Below are positions 45,926 to 57,646 of a DNA stretch of 64,000 nucleotides, piece by piece; position 1 is the stretch's first letter, and every line of letters starts with the position of its first letter. The stretch lies in NCBI GenBank assembly GCA_021234155.1, contig JAJEKV010000003.1:26767166-26831165 (forward strand), given 5' to 3'. This DNA comes from Isoetes taiwanensis (taxonomy: Eukaryota; Streptophyta; Lycopodiopsida; Isoetales; Isoetaceae). The translations under genes and the position numbers were made by a program. The notes under the pieces were generated by a model that saw only the letters and a list, made by a program, of their open reading frames with translations, was not told the origin of the DNA and ran no database searches.

Positions 45926-46690
45926 TTGTTAGCTCAAAATGGCAATGCATATGGATATAAGATCGTTAATGGGTTCTTGTATAAAGGTCCAAAGCTATGC
46001 ATTGTTCGGAATTTTCGATCACTTATTCTTAAAGAAGTCCATGATGCACCTACGGCGGGTCATCGGGGCGTGGGGGCAACTTTGGCAAAGCTTGAACCAT
46101 ACTTTATTTGGCCTGGATTGCGGAGAGATGTTTTGGTTCATATTAGGCATTGTGTTACTTGTCAACGGATAAAGAAAGCGAACAAGAAACCTCATGGTGT
46201 TCCTTTATCCTTGCCTATTCCGGAGGCAAAGTGGGAACAGATCACTATGGATTTTATTGTTGGTCTTCCTCCCAGTTCTCGCAAGAAGAACCATCATTTG
46301 GACAATTGTTGATTGTTTAACTAAGCACGCTCATTTTATTCCTTGTTCGGATAAGTTGACGGCTTATAGTGCGGCTACGCTCTTTATCAAAGAGATATTT
46401 AGGCTACATGGGTTGCCAAAGATTATTATCTCTGATCGTGATGCAAAGTTTACTAGTAAATTTTGGAAGGCATTGTTTATGCAATTGGGGACAGAGTTAA
46501 GGTTCTCCACTGCGTTTCACCCAGAAACTGATGGACAATCCGAGGTGGTAAATAAAGTTATTTGTTCCATCTTAAGGGGGTTTGTCAATGAACATCAAGG
46601 TCATTGGGAAGAGTATTTGCCTATTGCTGAGAATGAGAATGAGAATGAGAATGAGAATGAGAATGAGAATGAGAATGAGAATGAGAATGA
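45926..46690 (+). pseudogene. Element C integrase
   Basis: The first frame (45,926-46,312) has the HHCC zinc finger (HDAPTAGHRGVGATLAKL, then CVTCQRIKKANK) and ITMDFIVGLP with the first catalytic Asp. The second (46,194-46,690) has IISDRDAKFTSKFWKALF and HPETDGQSEVVNKVIC with the later Asp and Glu. The reading runs into an Asn-Glu repeat at 46,627. Fossil, broken. Confidence 0.8.
46627..46688. repeat. (GAGAAT)n microsatellite
   Basis: About ten uninterrupted GAGAAT units lie within the integrase frame, encoding alternating Glu-Asn. They mark the point where element C sequence ends. Confidence 0.95.
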
Positions 46691-46748
46691 TTTTTTATCG
46701 TCCACTGAGGCCAATCGGTCTATGGGACCCATAAGGAGCGCAGCAAAC

Positions 46749-46817
46749 TTATTACTGCCCGAGTTAAAAAACCCCCGCCCCGAAGGGTTTTCGAGGGAAA
46801 AACCGTGGCAGTAATAA
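46749..46817. repeat. 69-bp inverted-repeat unit
   Basis: TTATTACTGCC and GGCAGTAATAA are perfect 11-bp inverted ends around a GC-rich centre with aaacccc and ggggttt-like words. It could be a miniature element or a structured RNA end. No target duplication was identified. Confidence 0.6.
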
Positions 46818-46925
46818 GAATGATGTCAAACTGTACAAGTATACATCAATGTTTATATACATGTCAAGTGTGTGCCCGAGGACATAGCTGATCTCGCATG
46901 TCCATAACCTCCTGAAGATATGATC

Positions 46926-47122
46926 CATGGAATAAAATAACGGCTAAGGTTAGCCAAATGGCTATTTTGTAGCTTTTTTTTCAAGAAAAATGGCTAAACT
47001 AAATGGGAAAAAATGCCAAAAAAAATAAAATTTTAGCCCAATTTTTTTGCCGCCCAAGTGAGCTTCTTTGTTGAATAGCCAAACCTCTACCTCCAGACGA
47101 CTCTATTAGAACATTGATTAGA
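46926..47122. mobile_element. Left end of a second hAT-like copy
   Basis: About 195 bp match 44,734-44,935 (same inverted end CATGGAATAAAATAACGG, same GGCTAAGGTTAGCC palindrome). It breaks off at about 47,122, where LINE B coding sequence begins. The right end is not found. Confidence 0.75.
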
Positions 47123-48637
47123 CGTACGGATGCTGTGCTCAATGTCACATGTAACGGCTGGCCAGGCCTGACCAACTCAACATATCGTGTCCGAATCTGA
47201 TCATATGCTGGGCAACTTTGAAGGGTATGAGATTCATCCTCAATGACTCCCATTTGGCAGCATTGACAGAGCCTGTCCTGGCGTGGCTCACCAATCCATC
47301 TGCATGTCTCAATTCGAAGATGATGTGCCCCTGTGCGAATGGAGGCAATGAGTCTGCGCCTTTTCATGGGCAAGTGGGTACGCAGGTAGCATTGCGGGCC
47401 TCGTTCCAATGTGGGATTTATGTGGCGCTGGTAGTGTGTTGTCTTGACCTGTTCAAGGGCATTAGCATCCCAAAGCTTGCTGAGGAAGCAATCATCAAGA
47501 TATTGCCTCAAGCTATGGCGATCTGCCTCTGTTTGCACATGTATGCACCTGTGCTCCTGCACATTCCATCTAGCCAACCATTGAGCTCTCTTTTCCCTCC
47601 AGCAGGCCTTGAGGCGCTGCGGCTCCATTGCCATGATATAAGCTAGTTTAGGGAGACGAGCATCGTCCATATTGACCACCTTCTGAAAATAGACAATGTG
47701 GCGATCAAGGGCCGCCCTCTGAAGAGGCAAGAATCGTCTCCCTCTGAAGAGAATTTGATATGGGACTGTGGACTTCACCCCTAGTGCTCATACTAAGAAG
47801 GCTTTCTGGACCTGCTCCAAGTCATTCCAAGTAGCAAGTGATACTACTGGGCCCCATACTTCCACCCCATATAAAAGGACAGGCTCCACTAAGACCTTGA
47901 ACAGGCGTGACTGATGGGCCCAATCATACAACTCCGCTCTATGACTATTGTTTTGCATTGCATATAGTGCCTTCCAGCCTGCCGTCACTCGTAGCCGTAT
48001 GGATGTGTCCCAGTGCATAGTAGAAGGAAACTCCACTCCCAAATATTTGTATGTGGATGCAACTTCCACATTTTGGCCTCGGTAACTGAAGGAGGGGACC
48101 CTCGGCTGACGTGAAGATGATATGAAAACCACCTTAGTCTTGGCCAGGTTGACGCGCATATCAGTCGCTTGGCAGAATGTGTCCAGGGCATCGAGATGTC
48201 GTTGCATGTCTGCTGGTGTGTAAGCTAGGAGGTCCACATCATCAGCATATATTAACTGTCTGATGATCTGATAGAGAAGGTGAACTCCATCGCCCCCATT
48301 ATCAGCAAGCCAGCTCTCCAATTGATCAATGTAAAACCCAAACAATGTTGGGGAGAGAGGGCATCCTTGACGAACCCCGATACTGCTATCAAATGGTTGG
48401 CTTGTCTGCTGCAACCGACCCGAGCATCTTTCGTATAGCCTGTACACTGCATTCTGCAAATCTACAGGAACCCCCAGCTGTTGCAGTCTTGCCCATAGTT
48501 TTTCCCGAGGCACAGTGTCAAACGCCTTCGCAAAATCCACAAAGCAACAATATAGATCCTGACGGCGGTTCCTGCTGTCTTCAATTAAAGTTCGCAACGT
48601 GAAGATGTGGTCAATGGTTGAGTGCCGGGGTCCTGCA
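47123..48637 (-). mobile_element. LINE B: RT half of an APE-type LINE, truncated at both ends
   Basis: A minus-strand frame from 48,637 down to about 47,123. It starts inside RT (HSTIDHIFTLRTLIED, CCFVDFAKAFDTVPREKLW), continues through GVRQGCPLSPTLFGFYID and the YADD box (LIYADDVDLLAY), then MRVNLAKTKVVF, and a long C-terminal region with a CX2CX9HX4C motif (CQCCQMGVIEDESHTLQSC). One in-frame TGA lies at about 47,785. There is no poly(A) or TSD; the 3' side abuts the hAT-like fragment. It is similar in style to LINE A but clearly a different family. Confidence 0.85.
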
Positions 48638-48639
48638 TT

Positions 48640-50200
48640 ACCCTTGGAAGTATATCCCTAAGATGCACTTAAGTATATTCGAATTCTATTTTCTATCTAT
48701 ATTTATAAGGACCCCGAGGTCATATAGCTATCCTTGGAAGGAATTGCGTCCTTGCGAAGGATTAATTAACATACTACCTCACATTATCGTTGTTATTTAA
48801 CTTATTTCCCTATGATACATATACATACAACAATTTCTATTCAGTTATTAAGATCTATATTTAACTTATCTATAAGACACATTAAAGCTTATAATACATG
48901 CGCACACCTTACTTAAGGCTAGAACACATCCACCCATTGAGCCGGCGTCGAGTAATTTTGGAGATGACTTGGTCGTTGCATTGCTCTCATGGTTTTGCTC
49001 CACTTCGTTGGTGTAGTTAGCTATCATGTCGGTCTCGCACGTTGAAGGCCTCCTGAGCTATCTATCTGTCTATCTTACGCTCTATTCGCTTCGGCCATTG
49101 CCGGAGTGAACTCTATTCTACGGGTCAGTCAATTCGGTGCAAGTACGTTCAATCATAAGATTGAGCCCTCCCACTTTCTTCGAAAAGAAAATGGTCCTGC
49201 ACCCCTTCAACGACGTTGTACACAACATCATATCTATTCTCCCCCCTTAAGAGGTTATACGCTTCTTACTTAGCGCATTAAGTTACTAGCCTTAGCTAAC
49301 ATATATAACCACCTAAGATGGATATACATATGATGTTATCATTTATTTCAATATAGTTACGGGTTACCTACTTAGTTAGAACGATTCTAAACCACAAGGT
49401 TTTGTCATGACGACATGTACTATTCTTTTGTTTTTCTTTTACTATTCTTTTATTAGTCTAGAGATTCCCCCTTTCTTAGTTATTTAAACTCTTGGAATAT
49501 TCCTACCAATCGAATTGATGTCATCGTAACAAGTTGGCCGGACTTGTTAGATTACTTCTTTTCTTTCGGTTGGATTATTCTTTTGGAGGTACTAGATTTA
49601 TACATGGTCAACAATTATCCTAGTAATGATTCCTTCTTAGCGAGGAGATCAATCTCACCAAGTGGTTTCAATACGTTGGATGGCTGTTAACAATTGTGTA
49701 TAATTTTAGTCACTCCTATGCGTTTCCTTCCCAATCCTTGACGCTTAGCTCAATATTGGGGCAATCCTTTCAACGAGAATATATGGAAATGCTTTCTAAT
49801 CCCAATATGGATGTTACCATCCCTACATTTAACCTACTAGGCCCCATGGCCTTAGATCCTTGAGCTTGCTAGAAGCTCATCCACTCGTTGCCTGCTTGAA
49901 GGAGCAAGGTAACGTTCTTCCGAGTCGCTCGATATTTCAGTCTCCTTGACGGTGGATGCTCTTTGATGTAGAGGTTGACTTTGTTCGCTAGAAGCCTCTC
50001 ATTGCTGGTGGCTTGATCGTGTAGTTGATCACTTGAAATATTGTATGCCGCTTTTCGAAGGCCTGAAGGTGGCGCCGTTGAAAGAGATCTTTCATCTTGG
50101 ACTCTTTGTCTTGGCAGCTAAAGGACGACTCTGTATCCGATATTGTTTCTTCGACTCCATCGATGTCTCATACGTCGAGTCCTCTTGTCGTTATCGTGTT
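48640..50200. other. Unassigned, possible LTR-like sequence
   Basis: AT-rich with no coding frame. A polypyrimidine run at 49,243-49,255 (ctccccccttaag), a purine tract on the minus strand, is followed to its left by TGATGTTGTGTACAACG on the minus strand, which looks like the start of an LTR. No partner LTR was found, so this is not called as one. Confidence 0.35.
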
Positions 50201-50549
50201 GCCAGAAGAGTGTTGAGGATGTTGATTGCTTCACCCCTGCAAATTGTCTGACATCTCTTTCTTTGATCGGTTAGGCTATGGGAGGGAAGGAATAACAAGG
50301 GAACTATACATGCAACACATATAGCTTACATAATTACAATTACTACTAGAGCTATTAGGTCTCCCTTGTGCCTCCCTTCGAGTTGCACACCTACTCCTTG
50401 GTGATGTCATCGTTGTTCCTTCCGGTGCAATGGTGTTGATGATATATATCTCCTATTTGTACGTCAGCTCGTACTCCGGGGTAACTTGTTGATATACTTG
50501 GGCCCTCCGATGTTTGTCGACTATGGCACAACACGCTTTGCATCACATT

Positions 50550-53500
50550 CTAATGAAAGGTGTGCTGGTCGTTGATGCTTCGACATTTCAGTCTGCTTCC
50601 TGATCCTGTTCTCGGGCGGTAATTGTTCCCCCCTTCATGATACTTGAAGCTATTTGAAGGCGTCTCTTGAGGCTGTGCGCGATTCCTTTGGCTATACTCC
50701 TCTGGAGTTGTTCTCTTCTGCAGTTGTTCTTTGAATCGTCCATCCTTGGGTTCACCAAGTTGCATGCAAGTCCTCGTGCAAGTCATCGGCTCGCCTCGCC
50801 TCACCTAGTTGCTTCTCCATCGAGCTTCCAATCTTCCTTGTTTGATCCCCTCGGTCACATGGCTTGGACATTGTCACATTCCTCAGTGCTATGCCGTCTT
50901 CTTGTTTTGAGGTACCTTCCGGTGGCTTTGATTGTGCTTATCAGTTTTGACCTTCCTGTTGCCTCTAGAGAGCTCGTGGAAGAAGTCGGTTGCTAGCACT
51001 TCTCCAGTTTTCAGTTCATGACCTATTGTCGGGATGATGGATCCTTGTATCTGCGCAGCTTGACCCTTGAGTTGAAGAAGTACTTGCCTTAGATATACTC
51101 TTGTCGTTGAATAGCCTGGCTATTATCTTGAACTCTCTTTTTGCCGAAGGTGCTTCTGTTGCTATCCTTGTTGTTAAGGCGTCAAATGCTTCTACCTTGG
51201 CGTTTGACGTGCCACATGTCGGAGATATGGTCGGCTTCTTCTCTTCTAATTACTGGTAGGAGTACCTGACGAAGCCGTCACCTAGTTGTTGGAGACATAT
51301 CTCCTTGTCGTGATGCCTTTCGTAAGTGCATCTCTATCTAATACACGTGTCATAGCGCATCACCCTATATTACCACAAGTTGGAATTATGGTTGTCGAGA
51401 TGTTGCCTTCTTAGTTGGCTCGTTGATGTCGGGGCGTTCCTCCTTCCATTGTTGAGGCCGCTCATGTCATAAGTTCGTCAAGTGCTGCCACTGCTACAAG
51501 AGGTAGTGTTGCGCCCTGACGATGTCCTGGTGCCGCGTTGATGATCTTGACATGACCGGTGTTGTCTCTTATTCTAACATTGGGTGGCCGAGCAGTCTTC
51601 TGCTTGAGGGCATTTCCCGAAGTGTTTGGAGTCGAAGGTTTGCTTGGCCTCTGGTCGTGGTCCCTCGTACTTGCTCTTCCATCTTGGTCTTGGGCTATAG
51701 TTGTGCCTCCTTGCTTCCTCCTTTGGTAGTCGAAGTGAAGGAGCTTCCTGATCTAAGTGCTAAATCCGTAAAACATGACTTTAAACTCATGTTTCTCCAC
51801 TATATCTGTGAGCACTCGAGATATACAATAGACATATACGCATTTATATTGGGATTTTAATTCATCCACTTTTCCAAAACAGCTACGAAGATCTACTTAA
51901 ATGTTTATATTCCTTAAGGGTTTCCCCTCCTCCTATCGCGTTTGATTATTCGGTGTTGCTGCATCTTCTTCGTTCTGGTTGACTCCGGGATTCCTTGAGA
52001 TGCTGCTACTATCGTTGACCTTTATGTCTGATCCGAGCTCGTCACCCCAAGTTGCGAAGAGTGTTCGTCGATGTGATGCCTTGAAAAAGATGCTCCTCCT
52101 TAATTTGTATATTCGTCGTGAGGAATGTGGTGACCGCTCAACGTCCCTACATGTAGTGTGTCGTTGCAAGGTTGCCGATGTGCAGTGCCGTTGATCGCTT
52201 GAGTAGGATCACCAGGCTGTTGCAGTCGGGCATTCTTGAATGTCTTCGAAGCTCTAAGATCATGGTCGGTAGGCAGGCATTGTCGTTCCTCCACAAGTTG
52301 AATTTCTGAGCGCGGCTCCTGTTGCTTGGGCTTTGCTTCATTCCGAGGTGGCTCTCCTGTGCCTGGAAGTGTGGTCATCTCCATTGCCCCTACCATGGCT
52401 CCTTCTGGTCGCCTTTGCATGATTTGTACCTGCTGGCTAAGTCGTCTCCTCCTCCATCCCTTGGGTCCTATCCATTCGCGTGGCGCCCTCCTTGGCTGAC
52501 GTAGTAAAGGCATCCTTCCTTTCTAGGTGTTTTTGGGTCCGGAATTCTTGTTCGAGCAGAATATTCTCCTCCTTGATCTTGCCCCTAATGCTGATATAGA
52601 CCTTCAAGTCGGAGATGTTCTCTGATATGCGTCTCCTCCCCCTCATGGTCTCCTACTTTTTGGAACCGATGAAAGTTCTCCTGCTGGTGCAAGGGAGCTG
52701 GAAGCTTGTCCTGATTAGCCTTAGGTGCTTTGTTGTTGCTTAGCTTGGTTGCTCCTTTTGTTGACGTTGCATGACATTCGCTTGAGCTGCTGGGCTGCAA
52801 TGTCGTGGTTGTCTTCCCTCCGGTTTCTATATACTCCTGTGTCGCCATGACTTCTCTCCTCGACGGAAGATTATGCCCTCTGGCCCTAGCTCGTGATGCT
52901 AATGCGGCATCGATGTCTAACGTCTTCCTGCACCTATATTTTGCTGCCTTGCGTTCTTCCATTTGAAACTCATGTGCGTCGAGATCCTCTTTCTGATGTG
53001 ACCTCGTCGTGGTGGCCGGGAGGTTGACATCTAGAACATTCTTGATGCCGTTGGTTACCAAATATTCTCCCCATTTGATGAAGATTGATGATAGGCCGGT
53101 GGTGTCTTGTTCTACTCGTTTGTCGGTTGAGGTGTTTGTCGTTGTGCTTCCCTCTCTTGGGTCTGCCTTTTCGGTCTCCTCTCCTTATCTGTTTGTACAT
53201 CGGCTGGGACCTTGATGTCTTCAAGAAGTTGCGCCTCTAGCTCGTCTGTGGCTCTGGCCCTGTACTTCGAAAGCAACTCTCGTATATCCTAGAGTCTAAG
53301 GGCCTACTTGAAGGGCTCTCCTACAACATTTTGGGCTCTATAAGCAAGCAAGATGGCTCGAGCAGCATTACTGGAGACATATCTATAATCTACAAGACGT
53401 GTGGTATGGCATGAAATGAGGGTTTGTTTTGCAAGACCTCCATGATGTTTGAGGCATACTCTAAGGTCTTAGCAAAGTTGGTTTGGGGGAGTCCAATCTC

Positions 53501-53593
53501 TACACATGGAGTGACTTGGGTAGCTCTAGACTCTAGCTCCTTTCTAGGTATCCTGGCAATAGGGAGTGTCAATGTGGCGGCTATATAAGTCAA
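50550..53593 (-). pseudogene. Element D gag-like hydrophilic region
   Basis: Several minus-strand pieces share an unusual composition rich in Gln, Arg, Glu, Lys and Pro (for example around 52,100-52,513 and 52,585-53,061), preceded by a more structured piece at 53,390-53,593 (GLPQTNFAKTLEYASNIMEV). No zinc knuckle and no known domain is visible, so gag is inferred from position only. Fossil, broken. Confidence 0.35.
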
Positions 53594-54002
53594 ACTCTAT
53601 TAGAAGGACACAGAATTAGGTCAGGGTTTATGCCTTGGGCATGAGCAGAGGTGATGTACGAACAGTTGGACTTGGGTTGCTATGCTGAGGTCTAGATGAC
53701 TATAACAAAGGGGTGTTCTTGGGCACTTCTATTTAGGAGTAAGGCATCAGCTTCGAGCCGAGAGCAGTACTTGCGAGCTACTAATGGGGTATGCTTCTAT
53801 CTACAAACAAACTACAGTTTGGAAAAACAATTCAAGGGTTTGAGCAATTTTGGTCATTTTAAGATGGGGGTTGACATTTCTATCCTAATTTGAGATCATA
53901 ACTAGATTCTAGGCTGTCTAACGGTCCTAACGCAACAAATTTCAGGCGATTTGGAGCTCTGTAGCTCAAGTTATGGAGGTTCAAAATTTGGAGGTCTCAC
54001 AC

Positions 54003-54275
54003 ATTGCGCCCAGCCCGAAAATGAGATTTTCATTATCTGTCCTGGCGCGACGTGTGAGACATTGGCTCTAAATGGGTTAAACTTGTCCAATTTGGGTGAT
54101 ATAAGAAGTCTAATCCTACTTATCTCGTCGAGTTAGGCAGAATGGACTCCTTATTTGGTCGATTTGGAGCAGTTTTGGGCATTTTTGGGGCATGGTCTCG
54201 CAGCATGGTCTCACACGTTGCGCCCAGACCGATAATGAACTTTTCATTTTCTGTCCTGGCGCGACGTGTGAGACA
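54003..54275. repeat. Two dispersed hairpin monomers
   Basis: Near 53,995-54,060 and 54,209-54,275 single copies of the palindromic unit of the array to the right occur (gtctcacacgttgcgccc ... ggcgcgacgtgtgagac). They lie in otherwise non-repetitive DNA. Confidence 0.8.
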
Positions 54276-54579
54276 TCCTCTCAAATTGGCCTAGGATGTC
54301 TATTTTGACTAACACAAAAGCTAAAACTTACTAACTCAACTTAATTAAGTAACTTTATACACTTATAATTTACTCTAAAACACTTTGTATTAAACAAATT
54401 TTATCATTTACGAAATTAATAAGGCTCTCCTTTGATATGACTGAGTTACTCCCTTGGCGTGTACTGTGCGGGCTGTTGAGTCTTCAAAATGTTGGACCAG
54501 CTTCTGCTCTGCTGCTTCTTTCCCCCTGGCCTCCCGCTCTCGTTCTGCCCTCTCCTCTTCTTGTTTCCTTCAGCCTCCT

Positions 54580-54638
54580 TGGCCTCTGGCTGTTTCGCCT
54601 TGTCGAGGGAGTCGAGCGGTCTGTTTGGTGCGCGTCAT
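54580..54638 (-). pseudogene. Possible element D ORF start with histone-H3-like N-terminus
   Basis: The ATG at 54,638 opens MTRTKQTARLPRQGETARG. Residues 1-9 match the histone H3 N-terminus (MARTKQTAR) at 8 of 9 positions. It follows the primer site by about 850 nt, a reasonable leader length for gag. Whether this ATG is the true start is not certain. Confidence 0.4.
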
Positions 54639-54683
54639 GTCGATCGGAGGCTTGGTGTCTATCAAGATGCTGTCTCTATCTAG

Positions 54684-55310
54684 CGTTGCGCCCAGGCGCG
54701 CCCAGGCTGAAAATGAGATTCTCATTATCTATCCTAGCGCGACGCGTGAGACCATCACGGTGCGCCCAGGCTGAAAATGAGATTCTCATTATCTATCCTG
54801 GCGTGCCCAGGCTGAAAATGAGATTCTCATTATCTATCCTAGCGCGACGTGTGAGACCATCACGGTGCAGACCATCACGGTGCGCCCAGGCTGAAAATGA
54901 GATTCTCATTATCTATCCTGGCGCGCCCAGGCTGAAAATGAGATTCTCATTATCTATCCTAGCGCGACGTGTGAGACCATCACGGTGCGCCCAGACTGAT
55001 AATGACATTATCTATCTCATTATCTATCCTGGCGCGACGTGTGAGACCATCACGGTGCGCCCAGACTGATAATGACATTATCTATCTCATTATCTATCCT
55101 GGCGCGACGTGTGAGACCATCACGGTGCGCCCAGACTGATAATGACATTATCTATCCTGGCGCGACGTGTGAGACCATGACGTTGCGCCCAGACTGATAA
55201 TGACGTTGCGCCCAGACTGATAATGACGTTCTCATTATCTGTCCTGGCGCGACGTGTGAGACCATCCTATCTGGCTCACTAATTTTTGTCCTGGCGCAAC
55301 GTGTGAGACC
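54684..55310. repeat. Tandem array of palindromic hairpin units
   Basis: About ten units of 40-75 bp. The full unit has outer arms gtctcacacgt-gcgccc and ggcgcgacgtgtgagac, and an inner palindrome gataatgaga-tctcattatc, so each can fold into one long hairpin. Units differ by deletion of inner or outer arms. It lies in the leader of element D between the primer site and the gag-like region. Confidence 0.85.
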
Positions 55311-55490
55311 ATCCTATCTGGCTCACTAATTTTTTTCCTTTTTATGTTCTCATTCACTTTGACTGTTACTAGCTTAGCATAAACTACAAAAATGAGAAAA
55401 AAATTTCCCATTTTCGAGGTTTGAGAATCCTATCAAGTTAGTACTACTGGGTGCATGGCCAGTGCTTTGCTCTTGGTCTCCAAGAACATT

Positions 55491-55502
55491 GCTCTGATAC
55501 CA
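55491..55502 (-). other. Primer-binding site (initiator tRNA-Met), element D
   Basis: The minus strand reads TGGTATCAGAGC one base inside the LTR end at 55,504. This fixes the element's strand and identifies TGTGACG...CGTCACA as LTR termini. Confidence 0.85.
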
Positions 55503-55503
55503 C

Positions 55504-55569
55504 TGTGACGTCCCCTACTCATATACGGTGCACTCACCGTATACAAACAGGAGTTCATCCCCCATACCT
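55504..55569 (-). repeat. End of the element D 5' LTR (66 bp kept)
   Basis: Identical to the first 66 bp of the solo LTRs, then cut at the border of the segmental duplication after about 12 bp of unmatched filler (ttctccagcagc). Confidence 0.85.
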
Positions 55570-57646
55570 TCTCCAGCAGCCTGTTCTTTATTCAAAGGAT
55601 CAAAAGCAAGCAGCCTGTCACACAAATTCAGTAAATAGTGACTAACAATTCTTCTTCTGAAAGAACATGTTTGCTAGCAAATGACCATTCCAAATCCACA
55701 TTCCGGCTTTTTTCACAAGAACAACTAATAAAATAATCGTTCTTCAAGAATTTGGTGGTGTTCAAGATTGCAGTAGCTACCCATATTTCTTGGATATTTC
55801 TCTATACAATGCACTTACAGGTTCTAGACTCTCATCTGAAGCGTGTTTCTGCTTATTTTGGGAAGACTCTTTACCTACAGCAACAGGATTGCATTGCATC
55901 ACTACCATTGCTTCAGCGTTAGAAATCTACATATATCTCAAATGCTTATTCTCTTGTAACCATTTCCTATTAGTACAGGTGACAAAAATGTGAGACAACC
56001 AAAATAAAGATAATGCATTAAGCAAGACAATAATTTAGAATCCTTTGAATCTACAGTAAATCCAAATGCTATTATTGTTGTCCTCTTGATCTGCAGTCAA
56101 ATCGGATCTCTTTGATTATCCGTAATGAAGCTTATGTGTGTGAGATATCAAGACCCATTAAACTAGATTGACACCATCTGGAATGCTGCATGATGCTCCA
56201 TCTGAGACCAGGCAGCCGTATACAACATTGGCAATATTTGCAGCATCCCATATTACTCCTCTGCTACAGATCCAAGAAGGAGCCGTGAAGAAGCCGCTCC
56301 TTTTGCTTCAACTCTGGGACAATTCTGATGGGTACCAAAGAACCTTAAAATACAGTTTTCGAGTTTTGCATGCCACGAATCAGATGTTTTTTTTTTTTTT
56401 TTGGGGGCTAAACCATTGGCAAGTGCCATAAAAAATAAGGAATATGTATGCACACTCTAGATGTATGCATTAGTACACCCACGAGAATACACCACGAAAT
56501 CATATAAAAACCTTAAGGAAAAAAGTATAAAAACACAAAAGCAACCCCCTGTTATTTTGCTAGATATTAAATGTTTGGGATATGGATCACAAATATAAAT
56601 TTTAAGGAATGCATGTCTGCTAAAATTTATGTTGCATATTTTCTTAGTGCCTAATGGTGCTAATGTATCGTAAACTCTATTAAAAACATTTTATAAATGT
56701 ACTACTCTTTATTAGTACAAATTAACTTTGAAACTTAGTGTTGTTTCTTTTTATTCACAATTATTAAACAATATTAAACGTTGTTGGATTGCGCTTTGAA
56801 GAGCAATTCATAGGGTCGAGAGGGTAGAATTGGGCTTTAAATATTCTCTTCTCCTTCTAGCATGTTCCCCGTTCCAAGGGGGATTCATATTATACTGGTC
56901 ATACAACACTCTTGAGTTTTTTTTTTTTTTTTTTTGGAAGGGGGTATTTTCTATTATTCTCTATGAAAATATACATATACATCATTCCCAAGTATGATTA
57001 TGTGCATTTCATACCATAGAAAGTCGTGAGGGGGTGAATTGGCAGGAGGAGAATAAAGTATACATGTATGGAAGAGCTCTTTTGATCTGTGGATAGAGGG
57101 ATTATTGGATATTTCCTGATACATTTGAAATAAGTGTTTATATGGGATGGATATATTTGCCACTAACAAAAATGCTTGTACAGATATGGCATAGATGCAA
57201 AATTTTCGACGATATCAGTTCTTGGTCTAGCACTTGTGACAAAAGTACCCAGTGCAGCATGTGCTACTATGCAACGTGGCAAATGTCCCCTCATCTTCTT
57301 TTCTTTGGCAAAATGAGCGCACTATCTAATTGCTTTGTACTGTCTTTTCTTGGATTGTCCCTGTTAAGGGGAAATTCGTTTTTTTTGGGGGGGGAGGAGG
57401 TGGGTATCTTCCGGTATATTATAGGTATATCTCATGATCTGACGGTATTGTGAGGACCATACAATTATTCGTATCATACGAACATTATACTCGTAATATA
57501 CAAAAGATGGTCGTCACACAGATGCAAAAGGGTAGTTGCACAAGACAAGATTTGAACTCGCAACCTTCCAGTTGCAAATCACACACCTTTGCCAAGTGCG
57601 CTACCAAAACATTCCCTTTTATTTTTCTCATATGTGAACTATTTCC

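Larger units (their letters stand above)
41629..46690 (+). mobile_element. Ty3/gypsy retrotransposon (element C), interrupted
   Basis: Visible parts are a tRNA-Met primer site (TGGTATCAGAGC, 41,629-41,640), a single open gag-protease-RT-RNase H frame, and integrase after an inserted hAT-like element. The right end is lost shortly after the integrase core, replaced by a microsatellite and other sequence, so neither the 3' LTR nor a possible chromodomain is seen. The long open frame suggests a younger copy than B. It is broken at a small number of places, mainly by insertions. Confidence 0.85.
50201..55569 (-). mobile_element. LTR retroelement D, broken; 3' part not identified
   Basis: At the right edge, 55,504-55,569 is the end of an LTR (same 66 bp as the start of the solo LTRs at 33,014 and 58,558), and next to it on the minus strand is a tRNA-Met primer site. 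Going left, a leader with hairpin repeats is followed by hydrophilic, Gln/Arg/Glu-rich gag-like frames. No RT, RNase H or integrase was recognised, so it may be a large non-autonomous derivative. The left boundary is a guess. Broken in many places. Confidence 0.6.

Noticed and set aside
46999-47122. C-terminal tail of the LINE B frame (after about LINV)
   Set aside because: It is encoded by the hAT-like fragment, as shown by the match to 44,734-44,935.
54437-55069. 210-residue plus-strand frame
   Set aside because: Its second half is a translation of the hairpin array, and it runs antisense to element D. The repeated APRLKMRFSLSI-type peptide reflects the DNA repeat.
54684-55310. CRISPR-like array
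   Set aside because: Units are adjacent palindromes with no unique spacers, in a plant genome.
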